The notes under the pieces are model-generated. The model searched no databases. It was not told the origin of the DNA and saw only the letters and a list, made by a program, of their open reading frames with translations. Position numbers and translations under genes: made by a program. Of a stretch of 46,570 bases of DNA, positions 9,561 to 18,226 are shown one piece after another (the stretch's first letter is position 1; each line of letters begins with the position of its first letter). The stretch spans positions 2,991,465 through 3,038,034 of the forward strand of contig BFEA01000125.1 in the NCBI GenBank assembly GCA_003427395.1. Reading direction: 5' to 3'. The stretch is from Chara braunii (Eukaryota; Streptophyta; Charophyceae; Charales; Characeae).

Positions 9561-10285
9561 CGGGCATCGTACCCCCGCCGGTTAGCCACCTGCTCTTCCC
9601 CGAACAGGCGGGTGTACGGGACGTCAGCGACGTGAGCTCTGATCCCCTCAAACTCTCTCAATCTTATGAATATAGTGGATAACTCCCCTCTTGGGGGAAT
9701 CCCAGCGTCCATGCACCGCGTGTGGAGCAAGAACAATCCCCTAGTCCGCACTCCGGACTCCCGAGCTGCTGTAAGTACCGCCACTACTCTTTCCTCCGGG
9801 TCTCTTAAGAATGAGTTTGTCAAGAATTGGGGTGAGTTCGCGTGGAGGACCCCGGACGCACGAGGGACCTCGCCGGGTTCGGCGAAGGACACTTGTGACC
9901 ACGACTCGAAAGTCCCTTCCTCATAATCACCTAGCACCAGGTTCGTCGCTAACAGCCTCGCGGACTCACGATACTCGGTATGGGTCTCTTGGCCTGTTAC
10001 CAATCCTCTCCACACTTCTGTCCACGTCTCCTCGTTGAGGAAGATCGTAGCCCGAATCTCTAGGAAACGATCGAGGTCCGGCGGGCCTCCTCTTTGCAAT
10101 CCTTCCTTCCAAGTGAGCCTGCGAGCTCGAACCCACATGTAGGCCCCTTCTCGGATGACTCCGTCTTTCTCAACGCTCATCCAGTAAGGAGTCACGCGAG
10201 GGTCTCCTGGAATCAAGACTTTACCCGCGTCTGTAGCCTCTATTGCCTCTACCACCCCGTTTTCACTGAGCAGAAGTCTCACCAT
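9557..10285 (-). CDS. Family A protein copy A2, 242 aa (unknown function)
   Basis: The best-preserved family A copy: uninterrupted from ATG 10,285 to TGA 9,557. Shared features are an MVRL start, a mid-protein IRATIFLNEETWTEVWRGLV motif, and a C-terminal block LFLLHTRCMDAGIPPRGELSTIFIRLREFE. Copy A3 has LWTLCTHCIDQGIPQRGKLWGIFRRLRALE in the same place, and A4 has FHLLHWFDSYCVDNPVPFGVRADRIRERI. It overlaps A3 by 23 nt and A1 by 4 nt. No signal peptide or membrane segment is visible. Function unknown. Confidence 0.65.
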   Translation of the reverse strand: MVRLLLSENGVVEAIEATDAGKVLIPGDPRVTPYWMSVEKDGVIREGAYMWVRARRLTWKEGLQRGGPPDLDRFLEIRATIFLNEETWTEVWRGLVTGQETHTEYRESARLLATNLVLGDYEEGTFESWSQVSFAEPGEVPRASGVLHANSPQFLTNSFLRDPEERVVAVLTAARESGVRTRGLFLLHTRCMDAGIPPRGELSTIFIRLREFEGIRAHVADVPYTRLFGEEQVANRRGYDAR

Positions 10286-10949
10286 CTACCAACGCCGTTT
10301 TGAAAACCCACCGGCGGTATTTTTCTGCTGAAAGAGTAAAGGGTTTTTCTAGGGCCCTCAATCTCCTAAAAATACCCCAAAGCTTCCCGCGTTGAGGGAT
10401 ACCCTGATCAATGCAATGCGTGCACAGCGTCCACAGGGCTCCAAAGGGTAATCCCAAACTCCTTTCCCTCTCTAGGAGTCTCACCACTCTTCCCTCATTC
10501 TCTCTCCAGAACACAAAGCTTGGGACCCAAACGGTCACAGGGTAACTTGCCATTGGGAGTTCACCTGCCCTGGTGAACCTCTCGGTTTCCAACGCCTCAA
10601 ACTCAAATACCCTTCGGACCCTATCTATCCACCTCCTCCTGACTTCTCTAGCTTCCCTGATCAACAAGTCCAGCCCACCCCCTTGGCCTAAGACCAGGGA
10701 TACAATAATCTTTGACCAAGCCTCCGACTTAACGAAGATCACCGAGGTGACTTTAAGCCGTACCTCAGCCGCTTTTTCCTCAGCCTCTTCCGATTCTATC
10801 CGCACGAAATTACCTCCAGCCGTAATCTTCCCTCCTTCTAACCTTTTCCAATCAGGGATTCTTCCGTTGCTCGGGACCAGGCTACACACCCCTTGTTCGT
10901 CTTGAGGAGACTCAACGAACCTACCGATGCCGCGGTCCAATAGAACCAT
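10263..10949 (-). CDS. Family A protein copy A3, 228 aa (unknown function)
   Basis: Open from ATG 10,949 to TGA 10,263. The ATG directly abuts the TGA that ends A4 (TGA-ATG), which suggests either coupled translation or an in-frame stop in a once-fused pair. It contains LKVTSVIFVKSEAWSKIIVSLVLG and a C-terminal Cys/His-bearing block, LWTLCTHCIDQGIPQRGKLWGIFRRLRALEK. Clearly paralogous to A2. Unknown function. Confidence 0.65.
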   Translation of the reverse strand: MVLLDRGIGRFVESPQDEQGVCSLVPSNGRIPDWKRLEGGKITAGGNFVRIESEEAEEKAAEVRLKVTSVIFVKSEAWSKIIVSLVLGQGGGLDLLIREAREVRRRWIDRVRRVFEFEALETERFTRAGELPMASYPVTVWVPSFVFWRENEGRVVRLLERERSLGLPFGALWTLCTHCIDQGIPQRGKLWGIFRRLRALEKPFTLSAEKYRRWVFKTALVDGETSAQ

Positions 10950-11693
10950 TCATTCTACCTTTTGACGCACCCCAAACACCCTTTGGTATCGGTAGTCCCG
11001 TCCGCCCTTACGGTTTCCCTCCGACTCAAGAGAGATCCTCTCCCTGATCCGATCTGCCCTAACCCCGAACGGGACAGGGTTGTCCACGCAGTAGGAATCG
11101 AACCAGTGGAGCAAGTGAAAGGACATGCCCCTCCTTCTCTCTCGCCTGATAGACTTCACTACTTTTTCGTACTCAGCCCCTTCTCCACACACCCTCCTGA
11201 AGAAGTAAGCAGGGAAGATAGCCTGGACGCAACCCGCGACTCGCAGATATTCCTTGTCCCGGGCGCAAGTTACCCCCAAGCGGAACGGTAGGCTATGCTG
11301 AAGAGGCACCTCCTCGAAGATCCGCCTCAGGATAGGCCCCGCGCGTAACTCCCAGTGGTCTTCCCGATACCACCCTAAGGCCCAGTGGGTGACGTACTAG
11401 ACCCACGCCTCCTGAGTAAGATAGACCGTGCCCTAGGCACGAACCACCTCTTGCCGGGCCTTCCCCCCGTTCCTAGGTCTATTCCTAGTCCACTGATCTC
11501 CTTCCCAAATGCCCACTGCGAACCGTGCCCAGAGGAAGACCCTCTTCTCAAGTTTCACCCCTCTCTCGCGCCCCGCTAGGTATCTCTCAGTACAATGATC
11601 CAATGGGACGCTAAAGCACTCGAGATCTTTGAGAAGGTCCGCCTTCTCGATTTTCACTCTGCTGTCTTCCCCCGCTTCTACAATCCTAACCAT
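10950..11693 (-). pseudogene. Family A protein copy A4 with two in-frame TAG codons
   Basis: From ATG 11,693 to TGA 10,950 a single frame runs for 248 codons, interrupted only by TAG at 11,433-11,435 and TAG at 11,397-11,399. Flanking residues (TVYLTQEAWV before the second TAG, YVTHWALG after it) match the family A motif VIFVKSEAWSKIIVSLVLG. Both stops therefore sit inside conserved coding sequence and look like CAG-to-TAG changes. The start MVRI matches MVRL of A2, and the first 8 nt overlap the end of C1. Confidence 0.6.
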
Positions 11694-12060
11694 GCCCCTC
11701 CTGGCTTCGCACCACCTTCGTAACGATCTCTATCAATACCTTCCACCTGTCGGACCCGTCGAGGTAGGCCTCCGGCATGATCGGGGCCGGCTGCTCACCT
11801 CCTCGGTAGGTATGGTAACCTAGAGTATAGAAATACCGGGTCTCGTAGGCCCCCANAAGTTCCTTNTCCAATTNNGCAAGGNCCACANCCTCCTCCCAAC
11901 TACTAAGAAAGCCTTGTCNTAGATCCGTTCCCTCTTCAACGTAGAGGGCGATGTCCCAATCCTCGGTCCACAGGAAGAACCTGTAGCACCACACGTCTAC
12001 CCCCCCACAGTCACCCACGCTGATGCCCCCTGGCTCAAACTCTAAAACCCCTAAGCTCAT
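11686..12060 (-). CDS. Family C protein copy C1, about 124 aa (unknown function)
   Basis: Starts at ATG 12,060, overlapping the stop of C2 as ATGA. Several single Ns fall within 11,856-11,919, so some residues are unknown. Family C hallmarks are MSLGVLEFEPGGISVG, then GGVDVWCYRFFLWTEDWDIALYVEEGTD, an SWEE helix, YFYTLGYHTYRGGEQPAPIMPEAYLDGSD and a helical end. C2 and C3 share each of these blocks in order. I recognise no known domain. The Trp- and Tyr-rich composition suggests a small globular beta-rich protein (inference). Confidence 0.6.
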   Translation of the reverse strand: MSLGVLEFEPGGISVGDCGGVDVWCYRFFLWTEDWDIALYVEEGTDLXQGFLSSWEEXVXLXXLXKELXGAYETRYFYTLGYHTYRGGEQPAPIMPEAYLDGSDRWKVLIEIVTKVVRSQEGHG

Positions 12061-12413
12061 ATGTTCTCCACTAACTCCTCTATGATCGAGACTAGCACTC
12101 TCCACCCGTCTGACCCATCTAGATACGGTATAACCGTGGCGGGTTGCTCCCCTCGTAGGAAGGTGCAGCACCTCAGAGTATAGAAATACCGGATCCTGTA
12201 CCTTCCTAAAAGCTTCCTCTCTAGCTGTGGTTGGCCAACCGCTTCTTCCCAACTATTTAGGAAGGCTTCCCCGCGGTCGGTCCCTTTTTCGACGTAAAGT
12301 GCTATATCGTAATCTCCTGTCCACAGGTAAAAGTTGTAACACCACACGTTTACACCACCACCGCTGCCCACGCTAATGCCCGCTGGCTTAGACTGTAGGA
12401 CCCCCAAACTCAT
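12057..12413 (-). CDS. Family C protein copy C2, 118 aa (unknown function)
   Basis: Intact frame from ATG 12,413 to TGA 12,057, with ATGA overlaps at both ends (12,410-12,413 with C3, 12,057-12,060 with C1). It has MSLGVLQSKPAGISVG, GGVNVWCYNFYLWTGDYDIALYVEKGTDRGEAFLNSWEEAV, and IPYLDGSDGWRVLVSIIEELVENI. An alternative GTG start at 12,458 in the same frame is not supported by homology. The ATG matches the MSL start of C1 and C3. Confidence 0.62.
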   Translation of the reverse strand: MSLGVLQSKPAGISVGSGGGVNVWCYNFYLWTGDYDIALYVEKGTDRGEAFLNSWEEAVGQPQLERKLLGRYRIRYFYTLRCCTFLRGEQPATVIPYLDGSDGWRVLVSIIEELVENI

Positions 12414-13710
12414 AGGCGCCCCAATATCTCCTTTATAATCGCTACTAATATTCTTCACCCGTCAGACCCGTCGAGATAGGCGTCCGGAATCACCGGCGCA
12501 GGTCGACCGCCCCTAGGATAAATTCGATACCCTAAGGAGTAGAAGTAACTGAATCCGTACCCTCGCAACTCACCTCTAGACCCTCGGGAGTCGTTGACCG
12601 CCGCCTCCCATCCGCGGAGGAAATTCTCTCCCTGGTCTCGCCCCTCTTCTACATAGACGGTCACATCAAAGTCTTCCGAGTGAAGGTTAACTGGTCTACT
12701 AATATTTAACATTTACATACTAAACGTTCAACGTTCATACACAGTCGGGCATAGACTCTTGACAGGGAGGGGGGGGGGGTTCAGAATCTTCAACGTTTTC
12801 ACCACTTCAGAATTTTCAAAATCTTTAGCGTTTCTACACACGCGGACAAAAGGGGGTATAGTTCATAATTTCCAGCATCTTCATCACTTCAGAATCTTCA
12901 GAATCTTCAATATTTCTACACACTCATACAAGGGGACGAACACTGAAGATTCTGAAAATTTTGAAGTGGTAAAAATGCTGAAGATTATGAACCCCCTCCC
13001 CCCTCTTAGCGGGAGGCACGAGGGGGTTAAAAATCTTCAGCGTTTTCACCACTTCAGAATTTTCGGAATCTTCAGCGTTCTACACACTCAGATAGAGAGG
13101 GGTGTACTTTAGAATGTTCATCATCTTCACCACTTCAGAATCTTCATAATCTTCAGTGTTTCTCTACACTTAGATTTGGGGGTAGACGCCGAAGATTTCG
13201 AAAATTCTGAAGTGGTGAAAACGTCGAAGATTCTGAACTCCCTCCCCTTAGAGAAATAAAACAGGGGGAGGCGAGGGGGGGGGGGGGTTCAGAATCTTCA
13301 GCACTTGCACCACTTCAGAATTTTTAGAATCTTCATCGTTCCTATACACTCGGACAGGGGGGTGTACTTCAAAATTTTTAGCATTTTCACCACTTCAGAA
13401 TCTACAGAATCTTCAGAATCTTCAACGTTTCTATACACTCAAACAAGGGGGCAAACGTTGAATATTTTGAAGATTTATTCAACATAAGGACATTCAACAT
13501 TTTCAGCATTTCTCAAATCGTTGAAACTCGACCTTAAGGAACTTCAAAAATGTTAAAAGACCTCCACTTCAGAATTAGTTTCAGTGAAGATTCAGAGTGT
13601 CGTTGACCACGTGTGAGTTTCCCATCCATAGGCGGAATGTATAGCACCATACGTCGACCCCACCATAGCTTCTTACGCTAATCCATTTCGGGACCACTGC
13701 TAGGCTCATT
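12410..13710 (-). pseudogene. Family C protein copy C3, split by a repeat insertion
   Basis: The N-terminal half lies at 13,710 to about 13,614 (MSLAVVPKWISVRSYGGVDVWCYTFRLWMGN). The C-terminal half lies at about 12,677-12,410 (EDFDVTVYVEEGRDQGENFLRGWEAAV to YLDGSDG, then TGA at 12,455 where C2 has Trp, then RILVAIIKEI). The two halves together cover the same blocks as C1 and C2. They are separated by the 0.94 kb repeat at 12,678-13,613, which inserted between the LW and the acidic DxD part. The final TGA overlaps C2's ATG as ATGA. Confidence 0.65.
12678..13613. repeat. 0.94 kb inserted repeat (left, inverted copy)
   Basis: AT-rich, non-coding sequence built from many short imperfect direct and inverted units (variants of GAAGATTCTGAAGTGGTGAAAA and its complement, with CACTC-G-GA and G-run spacers). 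Its reverse complement matches 15,336-16,222 from CACGTGGTCAACGACACTC through GTTAACCTTCACTC, at roughly 85-90 percent by eye. It interrupts the family C gene C3. GGGAAACT on one side and CGGAAGACT on the other may be a decayed target duplication. Confidence 0.85.
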
Positions 13711-14354
13711 CACCGTAATCAACGAGAGATGACTTTAGTCATCCTTCCCTATTTGGCCACTCGAGAGACCACCCCTACCCTGCAAGGAGAAGGTGTCTGT
13801 GAGCCCAGCAGAATCAAATGGACCAGGGAAGGAACGCCGTCTCACTTGACTACCTTCCTGTCCTCCCTCGCTGAGAGGTCTCCCCACTTCCAGCTATAAG
13901 GACTAGCCACGAACACAGGTTATCCCGGAAGAAGGATGGCAACCCCTCCTCCGGAGTCGGACCGTAGTCACACACCTGTGCCCTATGTCCCCCACCGAAC
14001 CGACCCCTAGTCCTAGTTAGCCTATCCGGAACCACGCCTCTACTCGGCCCACCTCAAGCGTGAAATTATCCGGGTCCCAGGACTTGATCCGCCTATCAAT
14101 CGGTGATCACTAACTTATGTATTTCCCCGCCCCATTAACCTCATCGTGAACTCTTCTTACTTCGTTCCCTCTTTTCTTCTTCGCCTCCGGCTGACTCTTT
14201 TCTCTCTTGGAATCACGGAATGCAATCGGGGTATCCGAAAAAGGGGTGGGAGAAGCAAAGATTTAGGAAGAGTCGCTCAGGTTGGGCAGATAATCATACG
14301 TACCTTGTGGTCCTTGGTTCCTTCAATACTCATTCTCGTAATCCCAATAATCCC

Positions 14355-14897
14355 CTAGGTCCGAGTCCGAGAAATCGGCAAGGCACCGGTCCACCCAAGA
14401 CTCGTCCTCCGATCCCTCGTCCAAGGTGCCCATGTATCTCTAGCCCCTTCTCCCCGGGGCAGCCCCCTCTCCCCCTCACTCACAACGACGGTTGTATTTC
14501 CCTCGCTCCCTTGCCCCGGAACCAGAAGCACCACTCTCCTTACCCCCAAGTCCCGAATGGTCCCCGCTTGAGGAGCCCCGTCCCAAGCGGGAGGCGTCTC
14601 TCTCGTGGGCCCCGCACATAACCCACGTGGGTCGAGAATCGAAAACCCAAAACCCTCCCGCGGAACCCTTTCCGGTGCGGGAGCCGCCCCCTGAGCGGGC
14701 GCCCTCCAAAGTCCGTGCGGGTCAAGGATGTTAGGCGATCCCCTTGGATCCCAAATAAATAACGCCCTCGGGCCCTCTCGAACCCCCCTTTCTTCTCTCC
14801 CCCTTGAGTCCACCCTCTCTCCCCCGCGTGCGGACCCTACCACACTATTTTCCCTCACGACTCGTCTTACCATCCTTTGGTTGCTTTTCACCCTCAT
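14355..14897 (-). CDS. Low-complexity Pro/Gly/Arg-rich hypothetical ORF, 180 aa
   Basis: Open from ATG 14,897 with two imperfect internal repeats (ILDPHGLWRAPAQ... and ILDPRGLCAGPTRE...). Composition suggests a disordered protein, perhaps a leader ORF of the retroelement, or an open frame by chance in GC-rich DNA. It is co-oriented with the array and gag. No homologue is visible in the window. Confidence 0.3.
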   Translation of the reverse strand: MRVKSNQRMVRRVVRENSVVGSARGGERVDSRGREERGVREGPRALFIWDPRGSPNILDPHGLWRAPAQGAAPAPERVPREGFGFSILDPRGLCAGPTRETPPAWDGAPQAGTIRDLGVRRVVLLVPGQGSEGNTTVVVSEGERGLPRGEGARDTWAPWTRDRRTSLGWTGALPISRTRT

Positions 14898-15156
14898 TCA
14901 AACCCCCGCAAGCAAACTGTGTTAGCCCTCTTAGTTCGTCGATTTTTGAAATAAACACACCAAAAACATCACATTCCCCAGCAAGGACTAACCTGAATCA
15001 TCTTGGAGCAGCAGAGCCGAAGTCGCAAGCGGGGCCGGAGCGGACCTGCAAAAATCGAGAGTTCCCGACACCGTCAATCCCTAGCACCCAACATGCCCAG
15101 CAACCCCTCCCACGAGGAAATAAGACCACAACAGAACTCCCACCGATGCTGCCCAA

Positions 15157-15306
15157 ATGGAAATGATGCTGCCGAAGAAAAAGAAAGTCGCCGTACGGAA
15201 CGAAGAAAGGCGTGGTCGAAGAAAAAAGCCCGAAGAAGTCACGCTGAAAAGGAAAGTCGATGCCAAAAGTCCGGAGAACTTTGATGTTGAAACCCAGAAA
15301 ACTTGA
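15157..15306 (+). CDS. Short Lys/Arg-rich ORF with a nuclear-localisation-like motif
   Basis: A 49-aa frame (ATG 15,157, TGA 15,304-15,306) reads MEMMLPKKKKKVAV then further basic clusters RRGRRKK and LKRKV. The first cluster resembles a classical monopartite nuclear-localisation signal. It is too short and too purine-rich to be sure it is coding. Confidence 0.2.
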   Translation: MEMMLPKKKKVAVRNEERRGRRKKPEEVTLKRKVDAKSPENFDVETQKT

Positions 15307-15335
15307 GGCCGAAAATATCCGATGCCAAAAATCTA

Positions 15336-16222
15336 CACGTGGTCAACGACACTCCAAATCTTCGCTGAAACTAATTATGAAGTGGATATTTTTTATTATT
15401 TTTTAAGTTCTTTGAAGTCGAGTTTCAACGATTTGAGAAGTGCTCAGAATGTTGAATGCGCCTACGTTAAATAAATCTTCAAAATATTCGACGTTTGCCC
15501 CCCTGTTTGAGTGTGTAGAAACGTTGAAGATTCTGAAGTGCTGAAAATGCTGAAAATTATAAAGTACACCCCCCATGTCCGAGTGTATAGGAACGTTGAA
15601 GATTCTAAAAATTCTGAAGTGGTGAAAGTGCTGAAGATTCTGAACTCCCTCCCCCCGCCTCCCCTTGTTTTGTTTCTTTGAGGGGAGGGGGTGCAAAATC
15701 TTCGACGTTTTCTCCACTTCAGAATTTTCGAAATCTTCAGCGTCTACTGTGACCCCAAATCGAAGTGTAGAGAAACGCTAAAGATTATGAAGATTCTGAA
15801 GTAGTGAAGATGATGAAAATTTTGAAGTACACCCCCCTCTATCTGAGTGTGTAGAACGCTGAAGATTATGAACCCTCCTCGTGCCTCCCGCTAAGAGGGG
15901 GGGGAGGGGTTCATAATCTTTAGCGTTTTCATCACTTCAAAATTTTCAGAATCTTCAGTGTTCATCCCCTTGTATGAGTGTGTAGAAATCTTGAAGATTC
16001 TGAAGATTCTGAAGTGGCGAAGATGCTCAAATTGTGCACTATACCCCCTTTTGCCCGAGTATGTAGAAACGCTGAAGATTCTGAAAATTCTGAAGTGGTG
16101 AAAACGTTGAAGATTTTGAACCCCCCCCCTCTACATGTCAAGAGTCTATGCCCGACTGTGTATGAACATTGAACGTTCAGTATGTAAATGCTGCATATTA
16201 GTAGACCCGTTAACCTTCACTC
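15336..16222. repeat. 0.89 kb repeat (right copy, opposite orientation to 12,678-13,613)
   Basis: Starts CACGTGGTCAACGACACTC and ends CCGTTAACCTTCACTC on the plus strand, matching the reverse complement of the left copy along its whole length with small indels. Together the two copies form an inverted repeat around 1.7 kb. No coding frame and no clear terminal inverted repeat within one copy. Confidence 0.85.
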
Positions 16223-16690
16223 TGGGGTAGATGACGATGATGGATGGGTGGGGTGGATGGAGGTTGAGGCGGATGGCTGAATGGGTGGGTGTAGTGAAAG
16301 GAGGGGTGAAAGTATAGCGTGGATTCGATAAGTGTATGAGGTGCATGGATAAAATAGAATAAAGATTGATGGATGCTATTGGATCGAATATACGAGTTCA
16401 GGGAATGGATGGTGACGATCTCGCTTTGTCTTCATTTTTTGATTGAAAGGATATCACATCTCAGATATCACATCCTAGATGTACCACCCAATCAATCTTC
16501 TGATAAAGACAACGCGGAATCGTCCATTCATTCGCTCAACTGGTATATTCGATCCAATTGCATCTATCCATCTACTGTACCGTGACCAGGAATAGGGTAC
16601 GCCACAATATTGTCTGCGACCAAGATGGCTTGTGCAAATGTTTGTTCAATCTGCTGAGGTAGCTAGGCAGGCCAATTTGGAGTCGTTGCC

Positions 16691-16720
16691 CATGAGAGAG
16701 AGGGAGAGAGAGAGAGAGAT
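16691..16720. repeat. (GA)n microsatellite
   Basis: GAGAGAGAGGGAGAGAGAGAGAGAG; interrupted once. Confidence 0.9.
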
Positions 16721-16787
16721 CCAGGCGAGGAAAACCCATCACAAGCCCCAAATAGTCGTATTAGTGGCAAACGGCACACTCCGCGTC

Positions 16788-16830
<43 letters not shown>
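16788..16830. repeat. (TC)n followed by (TG)n compound microsatellite
   Basis: About 17 TC units pass directly into five TG units. Confidence 0.95.
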
Positions 16831-16831
<1 letters not shown>

Positions 16832-17462
16832 TCTTGTCCTTCCCCGATCTCCAACGGCAGGAGTATTTCCAGTGTGATCATAAATGGTCAGTTTATCTGG
16901 TATTCGCGACCGAGCGATTGAAAGTGGAGATGTCAAGATTTCTTACAAGAATTACACGCGGCTATCAGTCAGGGCGTACCCACTCTATATGACTTTTTCA
17001 GCCCATTTGGACGTAATTGCCGTCTGATGCAACCCCAAGTGAGCGTAATTAAGATTCAATACATCTTCCCTGGTGAGTATGGCCTTCGTTGGTCTGGCCC
17101 TTGCTGGGATTGGGCGTGAAATACTCTAGCATCCGTTGGGATTAAGCGGGAAATACTCGTTTCTGCGATGAATAATCATTTGGCTGCGAAATACTCGTTG
17201 CTGCAACTATCCCCCAATTGACCTTAATTTACTATGAATAATTTTTTGACCGTAATTTGCTGCTAGTATTTCGAAAATAGTTTTGCTCCCACTGGGATTG
17301 GGCGTGAAATACCCTTTCCATGGCAAGACGGTTACGCCACGTTGACGCTCTTAACGGTCTTTCCTATCAAAACTCTGTTATGACTCAGCGATTGATTCTG
17401 GAGTTGAGCGATCCTTCAATATTCAAGAGAAAGAGAGGAGCGACGTGAAGGAGAAAGAGAGA

Positions 17463-17810
17463 AGCTGAGTGAAGGAGAGATAAAGGAATGGGGAAGTCGT
17501 AATAAGTAGTAGCACGAGGGTCTGTAGTTGAAGTTTTACAGCTCGCCATCCACCACATTTTGAATGCATCTCGACTTCACTGTCATCCAGATGCATTCAA
17601 AATCTTTCCACCAGTAGTGACATGATGGGGAATGGGAGTAGCTGAGTGAAGAAGAGAGAAAGGAATGGGGTAGTGTCCTAATTGCCAGTCGAACGATGGG
17701 CTATGGGTCTCTAGCTGCACCACCGTCCATGCGCCGACATTATGAATGCATATGGACGCCGCTTTCGACCAGTTGCATTCGAAATGTTTGGTGGATGATG
17801 AGTGGTGCAA
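17463..17810. repeat. Two diverged 177-bp tandem units, each with a hairpin
   Basis: AGCTGAGTGAAG begins units at 17,463 and 17,640. Unit 1 holds a perfect 15-bp inverted repeat (17,557-17,571 with 17,589-17,603, 17-nt loop). Unit 2 has the same hairpin with mismatches (about 17,738-17,790). Possibly a small foldback (MITE-like) repeat, but no target duplication was identified. Confidence 0.65.
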
Positions 17811-18134
17811 CTAGGCTCTGGATGATGCAATGCGATGCAGTGCCAGGTGCACGTCGTGAAGCGAGTTTTTTGTTTTTCGCGTCATTCCACCACATCATAT
17901 GTGCAACAAATGAGAATGAATCTTCCGTTAGAACATCAAGAGATACACTGTCATAACTTTTGACTTTTATGCATGTGATGAGTGCTGGACTGAGACTCTT
18001 AGGCACTGTAAAGACGGAGACATAGATGGAAAGACGAACGGGATCTAGACATGAATTGTAGGACAGAGAATCAACATCCCGATTCCACAACCCATCCCGA
18101 TGAAAATGCTAGATGACCAGATTTAATTAGTGAC

Positions 18135-18137
<3 letters not shown>

Positions 18138-18212
<75 letters not shown>

Positions 18213-18226
18213 CTCTCTCTCTCTCT
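18138..18226. repeat. (TC)n - poly(T) about 42 - (CT)n compound simple repeat
   Basis: A TC run, then roughly 42 Ts (about 18,171-18,212), then CT again. Symmetry suggests a poly-T expansion inside a CT tract; length is likely unreliable in the assembly. Confidence 0.95.

Larger units (their letters stand above)
94..14897 (-). mobile_element. Decayed Ty3/gypsy-like retroelement with an upstream multi-ORF array
   Basis: In transcription order (high to low coordinates) this holds a row of small reading frames (13,710 to 7,293), gag (7,339-6,061), protease remnant, RT, RNase H stub, integrase, polypurine tract and probable 3' LTR. The order PR-RT-RH-IN is that of Ty3/gypsy (Metaviridae). Frameshifts, in-frame stops, an internal deletion in RNase H and changed catalytic residues mean it cannot encode a working Pol. 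The upstream limit is uncertain: I find no 5' LTR or primer site. It is therefore not proven that the small-ORF array belongs to the same element, although it is contiguous, co-oriented and overlaps the start of gag. Confidence 0.6.
13711..15335. other. Loop between the two inverted repeat copies; no firm gene
   Basis: This carries a Pro-, Gly- and Arg-rich minus-strand frame (14,355-14,897) and a short plus-strand basic frame (15,157-15,306), both listed separately. I see no LTR, primer site or tRNA in it. A weak minus-strand frame at 13,850-14,035 contains DYGPTPEEGLPSFFRDN but has no recognisable relative here. Confidence 0.4.

Noticed and set aside
11075-11110. tRNA T-arm-like string on the minus strand (GGTTCGATTCC)
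   Set aside because: It lies within the conserved coding block of family A copy A4, and no acceptor or anticodon arm surrounds it.
8622-12413. Bacterial or phage contamination because of ATGA gene overlaps
   Set aside because: The array is contiguous with gypsy gag-pol, broken by the same TAG decay, and interrupted by an AT-rich repeat found again nearby; no Shine-Dalgarno pattern is evident. Contamination is not excluded but is less likely.
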